Shown here one piece after another: positions 30,940 to 43,074 of a DNA stretch of 64,000 nt; position 1 is the first letter of the stretch, and the number at the start of each line of letters is the position of its first letter. The translations under genes were made by a program, and so were the position numbers. The notes beneath the pieces are model-generated. The model was not told the origin of the DNA. It searched no databases and worked only from the letters and a program-made list of their open reading frames with translations. The DNA is from Halichondria panicea (lineage: Eukaryota > Porifera > Demospongiae > Suberitida > Halichondriidae): positions 2,606,169 through 2,670,168 of the forward strand of contig NC_087386.1 in NCBI RefSeq assembly GCF_963675165.1. The letters run 5' to 3'.

Positions 30940-32667
30940 ATGGTATATCTAGTTACACAATTATTATTCTCCCTGCTGGTCCTGAAGACAGCACAGTGCT
31001 TTTCTACATCAGGAGTTCCTTGTTATCTGCATCCATCAAGAGACGGTTGTCACTACAGTCAGAAGATTGACTCTCCTGCATGTACTAGCCCCAAGACAAG
31101 AGCAAAATTTGAAAATGGGGTAAAGCAATTGAATAGGTCCATGTACTCTCTGGAGCAGCAACTCATCAGGCTGGGCATCAGTGAGTTTGTACACTTATTG
31201 TGACTCACAACTCACATCCATGCACTGTTCTCTAGTAATTAGATACATGTATAGATTTAGATATCTATACATGCGCTTCGTCTCAAGGTGTATGGTGGTA
31301 TTAGGAGCGTTTTACAGTTCTGCATGACTTCTTACATGTATACATGCAGTTCCGCCAGACAATGCCTGTTCTGAGCTGCCGGTGGTTGACAATAGTGGTG
31401 TCGTGTACAGTGACCTAAACTTAGCTCCAGGATGTGTAGGAAAGTACATCTGCAATGAGGGGTACTTTCTGAAGACCTTCAACGGACGTAGAGAGTTTAA
31501 CTGTACCGAAGATGGCATTTGGGATGGGAATGTAACTTCTGCACCTATTACTTGTCTTTGTAAGTGTCTATTCATAAACACATGCACATGCATGTACAAA
31601 TTATTTGCTATAAATGGTATTATTCTCATTGTGCATGTGTAAACCGTGAGAGTATTTGTATGAAGGTTTTTACTGTCACAGTGGAAGTTGACAGGTGTGA
31701 TCTACCAAGTAAGATAAATAACGGGAATATTGAAAGTGACAAAGTCGCCCTACTGCCAGGAGATCTGGTCACTTACACTTGTGAGAAAGGTTATGAGTTG
31801 TCAGGCCAAGGAAAAAGGTATTGCTTAAGAAACGGAAATTGGAGTGATCAACAGCCTGAATGCTTGAGTAAGTGCTCTAAACAAAACATTTACTGTTTTA
31901 CCAATAATCCATAAACTGTGGTGATTTGGGAAAGTTTGATGTTTGAGTAACTTTGATCTTATCTACTTTCAACACGAATTTACCCTGATGGTATTTCCAA
32001 CAACAGAAATGTTGGTCAGGGATGCTCGGCATTTAAATGATTGGTATGAAACATTCGGCATCCATGCACAAATCACCCACTGTATACACACACACACACA
32101 CAATAACACACAATGTATATATACTCTTCGTAGTAAAAGCATAATACAATCATTAATTGTCCATGCCATTGTGTAGACTATAATACTCTGTTACATGTGT
32201 TTTGCCTTTCATGCAGAAAAGAATCCAGATTTGGTTGATGCCGAAGGTACGTAACACTTAAAATGTGTATAATCGTGCCTCATTCCTTTCATTCAGCTGT
32301 CAGCAGTAGTCCAGGAATGGTTGCTGGTGTAAGTACTAGCTCTGTGTTGCTGTTTCTGGCAGTCGTGGTTATTACTGTGCTTGTTGTTTTGGTCATATAT
32401 AGAGTCCGGAAGCAGCGTAAAGGTAATCCATGTTTATTTTGGTACGTACAAGGATTTTATATTGACTATATACCTCATGCAGGAATAGCAAACGATGTAA
32501 GAGATTCCCTCACTGTCAGTGATGAAGACTTTTCTCCGTCTCATCGTGTAATGAGTTCAGGGTATGCAAACATCGATGAAAATGAAGCCAAGCAAAAACC
32601 TCAGCCATCCAGGAAATCGGGAAAATCAGTTTATCGTGAAAAAGAATTCGAGAACAGTACTTTATAA
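30940..32667 (+). CDS. Sushi (CCP) domain receptor A, type I membrane protein
   Basis: Six exons, all phase 1: 30940-31180, 31350-31559, 31682-31867, 32217-32246, 32297-32422 and 32483-32667; 325 residues. Signal peptide (about 1-20), then an N-terminal motif GVPCYLHPSRDGCHYSQKID with a short coiled coil ending LEQQLIRLGI. Two four-cysteine sushi modules follow, one per exon, each with the Trp near the last Cys (GIWDG, GNWSD). The stalk is short, the membrane span is about 238-258 (VLLFLAVVVITVLVVLVIY), and the cytoplasmic tail has 60 residues with GYANID and VYREKE. Sushi modules bind proteins in complement and adhesion. Its 3' end converges on the secreted family gene at 32790. Confidence 0.85.
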
Positions 32668-32789
32668 AACTCAGAAAAAAACTCATTGACTACGCAAAAT
32701 CATGCATGTAGATCTATACAAGTGTGCACACTGTAATATAATTACTGAGTCTTGATTATTTCGTACACAACAATTAATTGAGTTAACAG

Positions 32790-34970
32790 TTAATATATTT
32801 GTTTGCTTGGAAACTTGGGCAAGACGGATGTGTAGTACCCAATAATTTGCGCCCCTGGGATATTGATGATCATACCGTTGGCTGTCCTGTCAGCAGTTAC
32901 ACTTTGTTTCATTCTGTTTACTCCAACAGATGCAGAAAAGCTAAACATTTGATAACTTGCACTGAAAGACGCCCCAACCATAAGTTGAGTCAGATGGCTA
33001 ACACTCTTTGCATCCACACCAGAAAACTGGAGCTTAATGCTTCTAGCCAATAAGAAGCTGGTTACATACTCCGGCATGAGATACAGGTTATTGTTATTTC
33101 CAGCCACGTATTCCTTAAATGTGGCTTCATCTTTTGGTCCAGGTGATACATATGTTGCCTTCTGCTCGTCTTCATTGTACTGACCCTGTGCAAAGACAAT
33201 GAAAGTAAACCATTTTGGGCATACATACATAAGTCATTAACAATGTACTTACGAAAGAGAGAGTTGAGTCTTCAAAGATACTTGGTTTAAACCATGGTCT
33301 TTTCACTGTCACTCGTAATATTTCCCCAGAAACTTTCACATTAGCACTGCTGATGGCCTGCTCCAAGTCCGTATCACTTTTACCAACATTAACGCCTAGT
33401 CCCAAACCGAATCCATTCGGGATTCCCACACTTAATCCGGCAGCCACATTCAGAGAGTTTGATTCTTGAGAAGTATTTATATGGGAAGAGTCGGAGTCGT
33501 ACTCAAATTGCAGCCATTCGTCATCTAGATTCTGTTCCGTCTCATTCAAAAGTTTATTAAGATCTTGAAAGTCATGTGAATCAGCAATGGGTCCCAAGTA
33601 AGGTTCAGTGCGACTTAGTTCACTTTCTAGCTCTAATAGTTCCTGTTGCAGAGATAAAATTCTTGTGTTTAAGAAAGTATTGAACTTTTTTTCGGAGTTG
33701 AGTGTAAACGCAGCAGACTGATACTGGGAAGAGACTTGTGCTTTTGTAAAGGATGCATCAACAGCCTCTTCGGTAGCAGCTTTAAGCTTTGTGCACGAAT
33801 TATTCTTTTGTCCTCCTATACATTCCTGTCTTGCTTTCATTGCTTCCTTTGTTTTATTCTTTTGCTCCGAGGTTGCAGCAGCTACAGTTTCATTTAATGC
33901 GTTCAGTGTGTTTGAAGCTTCATCCTTGGTAATGTTTGCAAATGAAATCATAGTCTTTAGCGTTGAAATTTCACTCTCAACCAAACTCTTCTTAGCAAGC
34001 ACCATATCACGGCTTGGGCCTTTTACTCTAAAGGAATCAGAATTAGGATTAATATAGGATAACTCTTTAATGTAACTTACTTATGAAGAAGATACTTGTA
34101 CCAGTTTCCAGGTTCAAAGCTCACGGGATAGACGGTTCTAGTACGATCCAAAGATGTTACTCCAGACGCTCTAAGAGACATTTTTGCTTTCTCGACTTCC
34201 GAGCCCGATGATGCAACATCCATATATGCTTTGTACAATTCAACCCTCTCCTTTTCTCCAAATACTAGCCACTGCGTATAGGCACCTTCAACTCTCATGC
34301 TCAAAGACGGATAATTCCGTTGAAACCACAACTCATAATCCAACGAAGATCGAGAGCTTCTTGAATCTTCGATCTTCTGTTCCATTTCAAGCTGCCGTTG
34401 AGTATAAAGGTCTTGGTAGCGCTTATACAGGGTTAACCTAGTGGAGTTTATTGCCGGATTTTCTGGGTCTAGAATAGCAGAGGTAAGGTAGTTGCGACCT
34501 TCATTGTACCTACTTTCTGCCTCACTTGATTTTGACTTTATTCCAAGCAATTCCATTTGACTGATAATAGTTTCGTAAATTGTTGCCATGCTTTTGCTGT
34601 TAATGCCTCCAGATATAGGATCAGCTCCCACCACTGCATCTGCAATATCGAACCACTTCTCCATAACGGAGGGTGGAATAACTGTTTTAGCTGCCGAGGA
34701 ATTCAGTCTAAGAAGACTCTGCTCATATTCCTTTCCAGGGTAGTAGTCCCAAAAGTTTAGCACTTTTCCTGGAGACAACATAACAAATCTGTTTGCAACT
34801 CTTCCACTTGAAAGTGGAGACTCAGGAAATGCGATGTTACGGAGGGTGGTATAAAGATCAAGCAATATCTTCTTTGAGTTCTTTGTTGCTTTCTCACGAT
34901 CATCATCACTTTTGTTACCAACTACCAAACTAATTCCAGCAAGCAAAACTACAATCCACTTTAAATCCAT
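32790..34970 (-). CDS. Secreted protein of unrecognised family, member 1
   Basis: Exons 34970-34081, 34027-33253 and 33185-32790 join in phases 2 and 0, giving 686 residues. Signal peptide MDLKWIVVLLAGISLVVG. Motifs shared with the members at 37562 and 40170 include FWDYYPGKEY, VMEKWFDIAD, DYELWFQRNYPSL, FGEKERVEL, SLDRTRTVYPVSFEP, RPWFKPSIFED, TSFLLARSI and IPGAQIIGYYTSVLP. The middle is coiled-coil helix with a Cys pair; then comes a glycine-rich run (AAGLSVGIPNGFGLGLGVNV). No membrane span or known domain is seen. The start lies 165 bp from the start of sushi gene B, so the two share a bidirectional promoter region. The function is unknown; an extracellular site is inferred from the signal peptide. 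Confidence 0.8.
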
Positions 34971-35135
34971 GCTGATAGTCCTAGATCTATTTAGTTGTTA
35001 GTTAGTGAACGCTGCATAGATCTATCACTATCTAGCAAGAAGACCACTTCCGGTTTTGCGCCGCAAGCGCATGCGCAAACTAACAGGCAACTTGACAGCT
35101 ACCTCACTTCGAACTATTGCTTTAGTTTACACACA
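34971..35135. promoter_or_regulatory. Shared divergent promoter region
   Basis: Only 165 bp separate the start codons of the secreted family gene (-) and sushi gene B (+), so both promoters must lie here or overlap the genes. A GCGCCGCAAGCGCATGCGCA stretch is the most GC-rich part. No TATA or specific site can be assigned with confidence. Confidence 0.5.
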
Positions 35136-37356
35136 ATGAAGGTAGCTATCTTGTTGTACGTGGTTAAACTCTTGTTCTTTATACCTGATGGAGCTTTGGG
35201 AGCTTACCAATCAGCTGGATGCTCAGATGAAGGGTGTGGAATACCATGTTATCTTCGCCCAGCGAGTGATACTTGTCACTACACTGACCATAGCGATTCA
35301 CCATGTGATGATGGGAGTGGAGATGACCTGTTGAATGAATTGTGGTTCCTCAACAATACTTTTGTCCGACTTCAGGATAAGCTTATACAGAAAGGAATAA
35401 GTGAGGATGATGGCCGTGCGGAGCTGTATCATAATGAGCCCATACTGGGCACCGTAAACATAATACGTGCTATCTATTAGGATCTTTATCATACCCTGAC
35501 ATTGCAGATATCTAGAAGAAAAATTAAACCACCCTAACCACACCTCCAACCATGCTTCCTAGGTCTATTATATTCTAGAATTATGTTTAGTGCTAATAGC
35601 ACCATGTATTCTATCTAGAGTATACCTAACATGTCATAGGTTTGGAAAAACTCAGTAATTATAACACACGTGTCATGATAGTGTAGACTACACGTGCATC
35701 ATTATACTTTTTATCTTACCACAGTTCCAGCTGGAGACTACTGCAGGCCTCTCCCAAATATTGAGCATGGAGGAGTGATATACACCGACCTCCTTATTAG
35801 CACTGGTGTATTTGCTACATATGTATGTGAACAAGGCTACAGCCTGCACGGACATGGAAAATACGAGTGTGCAGTAGATGGGGTTTGGTTAGGCAATACC
35901 ACAGGACAGCTACCAACTTGTGAAGGTGAACATTATACATGTATGCATGTATACACGGCTATTGGTAGAGAACGTTAGCATGTGCAATCGATTTGTGAAG
36001 GTGGTTTTCTGTTGTCTTTAAAAAACCTGACTAATTTTCCGCAGATTCTCTGGTTATATGCGCACCGCTTGTTGCTATTCCCAGTGGCCACATTAGCTAC
36101 ACGATAAAAGATGCCACACAAATTAAACCGGGTGATATTGTTGTCTACTCCTGTGATCAACCGTACACACTAGAAGGCTCAAGCTATCGAGTTTGCCTAA
36201 GCAATGGAACGTGGACAGAGGAGGAGCCGTTATGTCTCGGTAAGACCGTATATATGCCATATATAACTTCTAGTGTCTGCTTGGGGAGTATACATGCATA
36301 AATCCATAAGTATACATAAAAGAAAAATTCCCAAATTAATGTCATATCTGTTTTAAGACACCTTTCAATGTTGCATATTATTACTATACAATCCCATTGT
36401 GTATACTAGTTCCACTAATGGTATCGTGTTGCTGACTCATAAACAGTAAACATGTGATTGATACTCGTGCACACATAGGTTTGTCCACAAGAATACTTGG
36501 TTAACAGAAAAACAGTTTACTTTCTGTTCTACATTCAGTTTAGCATAAGTTGGCACGATATTGCTAAACTTCTCTTTCCCAAATGAAACCTTTGCGTGTG
36601 AAACAAAAAATAGTGAAGATAATTAGGCGACAGTTTGCTAAACTACTGATTTCCCAAAATTGATCTATGTGTAGAACGATAAACAAACAGTGTTAGTGGG
36701 ACTCATATTCTATCATAATGATAAGATTTAGATGTCCGGTACAGAAACTTGTTGGTGCTAAAGCATGTGACACTATAATAACTGTGATCTCGGATCGACA
36801 ATGAGTCGACCAGGTGGTAAGAGTGTTATTGTATTTGGATAATATCTCTAGAAAGTACAATGAGTCGACCAGGTGGTGGTAGAGTATTATTGCATGTATT
36901 TGGGTACTATCTCTAAGAAGTACAATGAGTTGACCCGCTTATTGTTGTATTTGGGTATACTAGCTAAGACATTTATGTACATTGTTAAACCTTTATCATG
37001 CAGCACCTGATGATTCAAAACCAAGCACTCGCACAGCAGGTATTTAATACCTTGTAAAAGCAAGGAAGTCAATTCATACTTATCTTCTATGCAGATAGTC
37101 AATTGCCAGTCAAAATTGGTATACCTTTGGGGATTTTCGGTGGAATAGTACTACTTGTTATTGCTTGTGGTTTGATTTTCATCGTAGCCCGAAAGAAGTA
37201 TAGAAAAGGTGACTAGCTATATACTTAGTGTGAATGGATCTGTATAATTGGCATTCAGGTTATAAGAACTTAAAGGAAGATGTCGATGGTACACAAAGCA
37301 GCAGGGCTCCAGCTCAAGAAGAAGACACACAAACTTTAGTTGAAACAGTTCAATAA
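35136..37356 (+). CDS. Sushi (CCP) domain receptor B, type I membrane protein
   Basis: Six exons, all phase 1: 35136-35400, 35725-35925, 36045-36239, 37004-37039, 37095-37208 and 37259-37356; 302 residues. Same design as gene A: signal peptide, the Cys motif GIPCYLRPASDTCHYTDHSD, a short coiled coil ending LQDKLIQKGI, two sushi modules (one per exon), a 12-residue stalk exon, a membrane span at about 242-264 (GIFGGIVLLVIACGLIFIVA) and a short tail with GYKNL. Intron positions match gene A module by module, so the two are paralogues. The tail is shorter than in A. It is convergent with the gene at 37562 and divergent from the gene at 34970. Confidence 0.85.
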
Positions 37357-37561
37357 CAGAAATATTAGCTCCATTATTATAGCTGCATAAACAAACTGAT
37401 ACTGTATATAGCTCAGACTAATAAATAAGTTTGTGGACACTCCGTACATGATATAATTATAATACAGACAGACTATTAATAATGTATACTTCTATAATGT
37501 TCACAGTTACTCTCTACTGTATTTATTGCAGTTCGTTGCAGTTGCACACATGTGCATATAT

Positions 37562-39837
37562 TTAACTTTGATCTTGAGGGAACAGTGGGAGAGTTTCAGT
37601 GTAGTAACCAATAATCTGAGCACCAGGAATCTTGATCCTCATGCCTGAAGCTGTTTTAGAAGCCGCAACATGAGATACTTGTTTCGTTTTAGTTTCAGAG
37701 TGGTGCACACGAAAGAATAGGAACCCGCCACTGCCGCTAGACTTGGTAACCGTGGACAAGTAGTAGTTGCTTGTAGAGGAATCTAGACCACTGAACTCCA
37801 TTTCTATACTCCGAGCAAGAAGAAAGGACGTGGTATATTCTGGAAGCTTATAACGTCGTTCACCGCTCAGTAATGCATTGTAGTAGGCGTCTTCGTTGTT
37901 ATATCCCCTTCCAGGTGAAACATATGTTCTTCTGTCATCCTCATCACTCTCAATCTGCATAATTATACCATCATGTTATAAGTATGATAATTAAAATTTG
38001 GAATATGGCAAAATACGTTATATCTCGTAACACAGCTAATATAGTACACAACTGACATAGGTTAATCCAGGATCATCAAATATCTCGGGCTTGAACCATG
38101 GTCTCTTTATGTTGACACGAAGAAGCTCTCCTTTGACTGAAATATTTGCCATTGCTAGTTTGTTTTCATGTGTGCGTTCATCAGAACTGGAAGATGAGCT
38201 TCCACCCCCACCAAAGAAAAAGAAGTGAGCACCACCACCTGTTGATGAGCTGGAAGTCGTATGGGTATCATCTGTTTTGCTAGAAGAGTCTGACGATTCG
38301 TACTCAAACTGCAACCATTGGTCGTCTTTGTATTCATTGGTGAGATTAGCAATAGCTAGTGATGATGCATCAATTAGACCACCAAGGTACGGACTAGCCT
38401 CGCCTAAAAGAGAATAGATACGAGACATTTCATCTTTAAGACGATTTGCCTCGTTCTTAAGCGATTCAATGTAATTTCCATTTGGTTCAGTCAAATATCT
38501 GAGGAACTCGGAGCTTGCATATTCGTCTGATTGAGCTACCAAGGAATTTATGGTAGGCTTAGCATTTTTCTGAAATTTTTTACATTCAGGTCCTGTTCCT
38601 GTATTGTCGATCATGCAAGTGTACATCATGTTGAGGTGACTTGTCACATTAGCACTGGCTTGCTGTTTTAAAAAATCGAATCGATCCTTCAAGTCATTCA
38701 CATATCGATGTACATCAGAACCTGTTTTAATTTCTTGTACAAAAGTTATTGTTGTCTCTGTAGCATCCAGTCTACTTTGAAGTTTGCCAAGCATAACCTG
38801 AAGCTGATCTCTGCTGGGGCGTTGTTGCCTGTTAGGTAAGATAACATATAAGTATGCTTGCTCGTAATAGCTACAAACTTACTTTGGCAGTAGGTACTTG
38901 TACCAGTCAGAAGGCTCAAAGCTAACAGGATAAATACTTCTTGTTCTGTCCAGGGATTGGACACCAGCGGCCCTCATTGCTGCTCGTGCTTCCTCGATAG
39001 TCTGACCAGACGACCCTGTGTCCATGTATGCAATGTTCAGCTCGACCCTTTCTTTCTGCCCAAAAACCATCCACTTGGTGTATGCACTTTCTACTCTTGA
39101 CTGCAGGGAAGGATAGTGACGCTGGAACCATAGCTCATAGTCAAGTGATCCAAAATTCAGTCTTTTGTCTTCTATCTTGTCTTCCATATCAAGCTTGCGG
39201 TCATTATACTGGTCACGATATCGTTCATAGAGAGCCAACATCGTGATGTTATTCAGTAGGTTTTCAGGGTCTGCAACTTTTTTAGTAAGGAAATCAACAC
39301 CTTGATTATAGTAATGTTGCTCATTTTGGGTCCTTTCTTCAAGACCAGTGATCTTAATTTCGTGCAGTATAGACTTGTAGACATTTGCCAGACTTTTCCC
39401 TGTGTCTTGACTAACCAAATAGTTAGAACTAGGAATAGTATCAGCAAGGTCAAACCATTTTTCCATTACATGAGGAGGAACTACTGATTCTTTGCGCCTA
39501 GTGTTGTAATCCTGTTAGAATTATATATAGAGAGTCAATCACTCATTCATTATATAATTATGTGTTTATATACCTGTATGAACTTGGTGTACTCCTTTCC
39601 AGGAAAGTAGTCAAAGTAGTTCAGTACCTTGCCAGGCATCAGCATCAAAAATCTGTTTTCAATCTCTGTGGCTGGAACATTGCCAGCAGGGAAAGCTATA
39701 TTCCTCAGTGTTCCGTAGAGCTCATTCGCGACCCCAGCTGCTCTTCTCTTGGCCTCATCAGCCTGATCCAGTGCAGTAGGTATGCTATGTGCTGCCGTAA
39801 AAACAGCAACAACAATGATTACTGTCAAAATAGACAT
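37562..39837 (-). CDS. Secreted protein of unrecognised family, member 2
   Basis: Exons 39837-39574, 39511-38883, 38828-38057 and 37954-37562 (phases 0, 2, 0); 685 residues. The last two introns fall where they do in member 1, and the last one after residue 555 in both. It has one extra intron after residue 88. Signal peptide MSILTVIIVVAVFTAAHS. All family motifs are present (FDYFPGKEY, VMEKWFDLAD, LDYELWFQRHYPSL, SLDRTRSIYPVSFEP, KRPWFKPEIFDD, IPGAQIIGYYTETLP). The glycine-rich region is replaced by GGGAHFFFFGGGGSSSSSS. The donor of intron 3 is GTCAGT, usable but weak. It starts 332 bp from member 3, head to head. Confidence 0.8.
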
Positions 39838-40169
39838 TTTGCTATACTATAGATCTAAACCACTTCAGATGCACTTTAATGCAAGTAGATTTGCTGTAAA
39901 TATCCCAATAAACGTTTCATTTTATATGCACAATCATTCACAGGAAGTAAATTTAGATCATCAAGACTGTGCATAAAAATGATTTTTGCACTGAGCAGAT
40001 CTGTATCACTATGGTTAAAGATTTGTTCCAGACTATTGTATTGTGAGATATTAGGTAGACTCTATAGCTAGAGGTATCCTTTACCAAGAAACCAGTATTA
40101 GCATTGCAACCCTAGATCTAAATCTATCTAGTGTTCAATTGATTCTGGTCTGGAGCAAATGCCTGTGTG
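39838..40169. promoter_or_regulatory. Divergent promoter region between family members 2 and 3
   Basis: 332 bp between start codons of two paralogues on opposite strands. AT-rich; no specific motif can be assigned. Confidence 0.45.
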
Positions 40170-43074
40170 ATGGCTAAGTTACTCCAAATCATCATCATTT
40201 ACCACTGCTTCTGTGCAGTCATAAACGCAGATTCAGAATGTCGCCAAAAGTCCGTGCTGGAGGGTATCTACACTTCCCTTCACGATGCTATCACCAAGTA
40301 TGCCATAAAACAGCCAGATGTGCAGCATGTTGATCTGTTACGAATTGGAAAGATGTTAGACTATGACGATTTCAATCCTGGAAAAAAACCCAGATTTGCA
40401 GCCCCAGGAATTCTACCGTTAAATGTTATCGAGAATGCTTTGCCTTTAGTGGACAAAATTTTTCCCACTGGAGCCACAGTAAAACCTGCCCCAGTTAACC
40501 ACTCACAGAGTGACAAAGACTATCACTTTGAATCGCTTTCCTCTACATTCGATTTCATCCTCACTCATATGATGGTGAAGCCAAGGAATTTTTCATCAGA
40601 AGAAAAGCTTCGAGCTAAATATTATCTTCAAGAGCTTGTACCTAATCCTGAATTCGTTATTCAGAATAAAACTGAATTACCACGTTACTTATTGTACGAT
40701 TACTATAGAAGTCTTTACTTGAGAGAAAAGGAGGATAAAGAGAGTCAGATGGACATCCACAGAGAGTCACTAACACAGGAAGGCTACGAAAACTGGGGTG
40801 TACAAAAGTTGCCCTCCCTTGAGAGTGATTCAGAAGCAGCATTTCAAAAATGGATGATTTTCGGTTACAAAAGTGAAGTTGAGCAAGAGCTGCAATACTT
40901 TGATATTGATTCTCACGAAGACACGCTAATGAGCACCCGTGCTCTGTTTAAGTCGATGGCAGTATACTCTACACATGATCCACACGTCCAAGTTTATCCA
41001 TTCAGACTTGACCCAGAAGACTGGTTCCAGTCATTGAAATTGAAGTAAGCCTCTTAGACTATAGCACAACAATGCAAACATATTGTCTGGTTTACAATAG
41101 AAATTCCAAACAAGGAATTAGATTGTGCATGTCATGTGCACTGCCACGTACATGAACGTGGTTGATTCAGATTCCCTTTTCCATAGGGGTATTGTGCACT
41201 ACTTTGTATTAGCTTGCCTGACTATTCCCACCCTTTAAATATAATTTTTATAGCTTGCTATTTTTGGAAATGATGTCATCAGAAATGATATTTCTGTTTT
41301 TCTTTTTAGACAACCCGAAAGCTCAGATGAGCTACGATATCGGATATCACTCCTCAAGGCACAGCAAGCATTAATGAATGCTACACGAAACGATCTTGCC
41401 GATAAGACAAATGAAGATGTAAGCAACTCACTCACAAAGATTAAGGAGATTATGGCAAAGCTTCAAGAGAGAGTAGAGAATGCAGTTGACAAACTAGTTC
41501 AAATGGAAGTAGATTGCTTTGCCAAAGTAAACCTTACAGTGTGTGGAAATATCATCGACAGTCACACTGCTTTTAGGCTTTTGCTTGATGGTGTTGCTGA
41601 GCATTATGAGCAAGCAGCGTATCTCGAGTCCATCCTGAACAGACGAGAAGAGACAATATCAGTGCTACGACAGAAATTAAACGAGGTGGCAGTAAGCATA
41701 AAGGATCTTAACAAGAGAATCTTACAAGCTCAAGATGCTGAAACAGGCGAGTTAATTGATCTTAGCACTGGCAGGCTTGTTGACAAAACATCAAGTGCAA
41801 CATGCATGGAGGCCGGAAAAATTCAGTTCACATATCAATCTTCACAAGAGCCCATTGATACGTCAAAGTGCTTTGAAGAAATTCAAAATGATGAGTCCAA
41901 GAAATACTGTGCTGACGTTCGAGTTCCTCTGAATGCAGCCCAGTCACCACTTTGGTCTGTTCACTCTTGCTCAGTTGATCATGACCTAGAAGCATTCGAT
42001 AATTTACTGAGCGAGTTTCATCATGTGATGAACACAATCGATACGGAAATTACAGCATCTCTTCACAGAGTGGATGTACACCGACCTTGGCTAGATGAGA
42101 AAATATTTCAAGATTCAGATCATTACACAATGGTAAAAGCACATGCATTCATACCAATCACAATTCATTAAATTCATGATTATAGTACATATGCACTTAC
42201 GGCTAGCAATCCTTTTTTTTTACAGAAAACTTTTGTAGGCAAAATGGGGCTCTTGTTTAATTAAGACCTGTAGTATAAAATTATGGCTAATTGTCCCATA
42301 GCGCAGCAGTGTGTATAGTCCAAGATCAGTGTTACATCTGTTATCTTTCACTTACAGAAACGAAACCGAGGAATTGTATCACCTGGTCCTGTGTCCCCAT
42401 TAAACTATTTCCATCAAGTTGCTCAAAGTGGTCAGTACCTTATGGCACAATTCACCTCTTCTCTTGTGTTAGCTACAAATGTGTCGATATTCTTTCCCGG
42501 ACTAGGTAGTTGGAGGGACGAACAAAATAATGATGTTGATAATCACACAAATGCAGTCATTAATATGCTAATGAAATATGCGTACGCTCCAACTCTTGAG
42601 GGAGGATATGGACCTTTTACTCTTGCACCTGAAGGAGGCACTAGAAAAGAGAGTCATAACTTTAGAGTAGAACGAAAAAATGGTGGGGTGTTACTGCAAG
42701 CTCCAGGAGCTCAGCTCATTGGATTCATATCAAGTGTCATACCAAAGTTCCCAGAAGATCAAGGACCTGCCCCAAAACCTGTTTCCTGTATCTCGGAGCC
42801 ATCGCAAGACCAAGATAATCGACGAAAAAGGAGGTCAATTCTTGAAAATGACACACCATACAAACCAAAAAATATAAGAAAACTGTCGAATAGGCTATTT
42901 TCAGAAAAAATGGACAAATCTCAAGGTCGAACTGCTGGAACAGTGCTGCATCATTTACCAAGTGAGTCTCTTGACGACCTCCTAAGAAAAGCAGGTAACA
43001 CACATAACAAAATCGACAAACTTCTTGAGAAAATAGATACTGATATGGAATTACCTGCAGCCTTTTTTGAGTGA
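40170..43074 (+). CDS. Secreted protein of unrecognised family, member 3, with C-terminal extension
   Basis: Exons 40170-41044, 41310-42132 and 42358-43074, with the same phases (2 and 0) as member 1; 804 residues. Signal peptide MAKLLQIIIIYHCFCAVINA. It is the most diverged member: DYDDFNPGKK, FQKWMIFGYKSEVE, VYPFRLDPEDWFQSL, VHRPWLDEKIF and APGAQLIGFISSVIPKFP still align. It has more cysteines in the middle (CMEAGKIQF, CFEEIQND, CADVR) and a unique tail of about 100 residues beginning KPVSCISEPS. That tail contains RRKRRS (42820-42837), a good furin-type site, so the tail may be released. It begins at the second ATG of GTGATGGCT (40170). Role unknown. Confidence 0.75.

Noticed and set aside
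32090-32110. Short ACACAC repeats here and at 25385 as a possible array
   Set aside because: Plain CA microsatellites next to splice acceptors; no spacer-repeat structure, and the genome is animal.
32790-43074. Secreted family as a pore-forming or toxin-like protein
   Set aside because: The glycine-rich segment alone suggested it, but no motif of a known pore-former was seen, so I left the function open.
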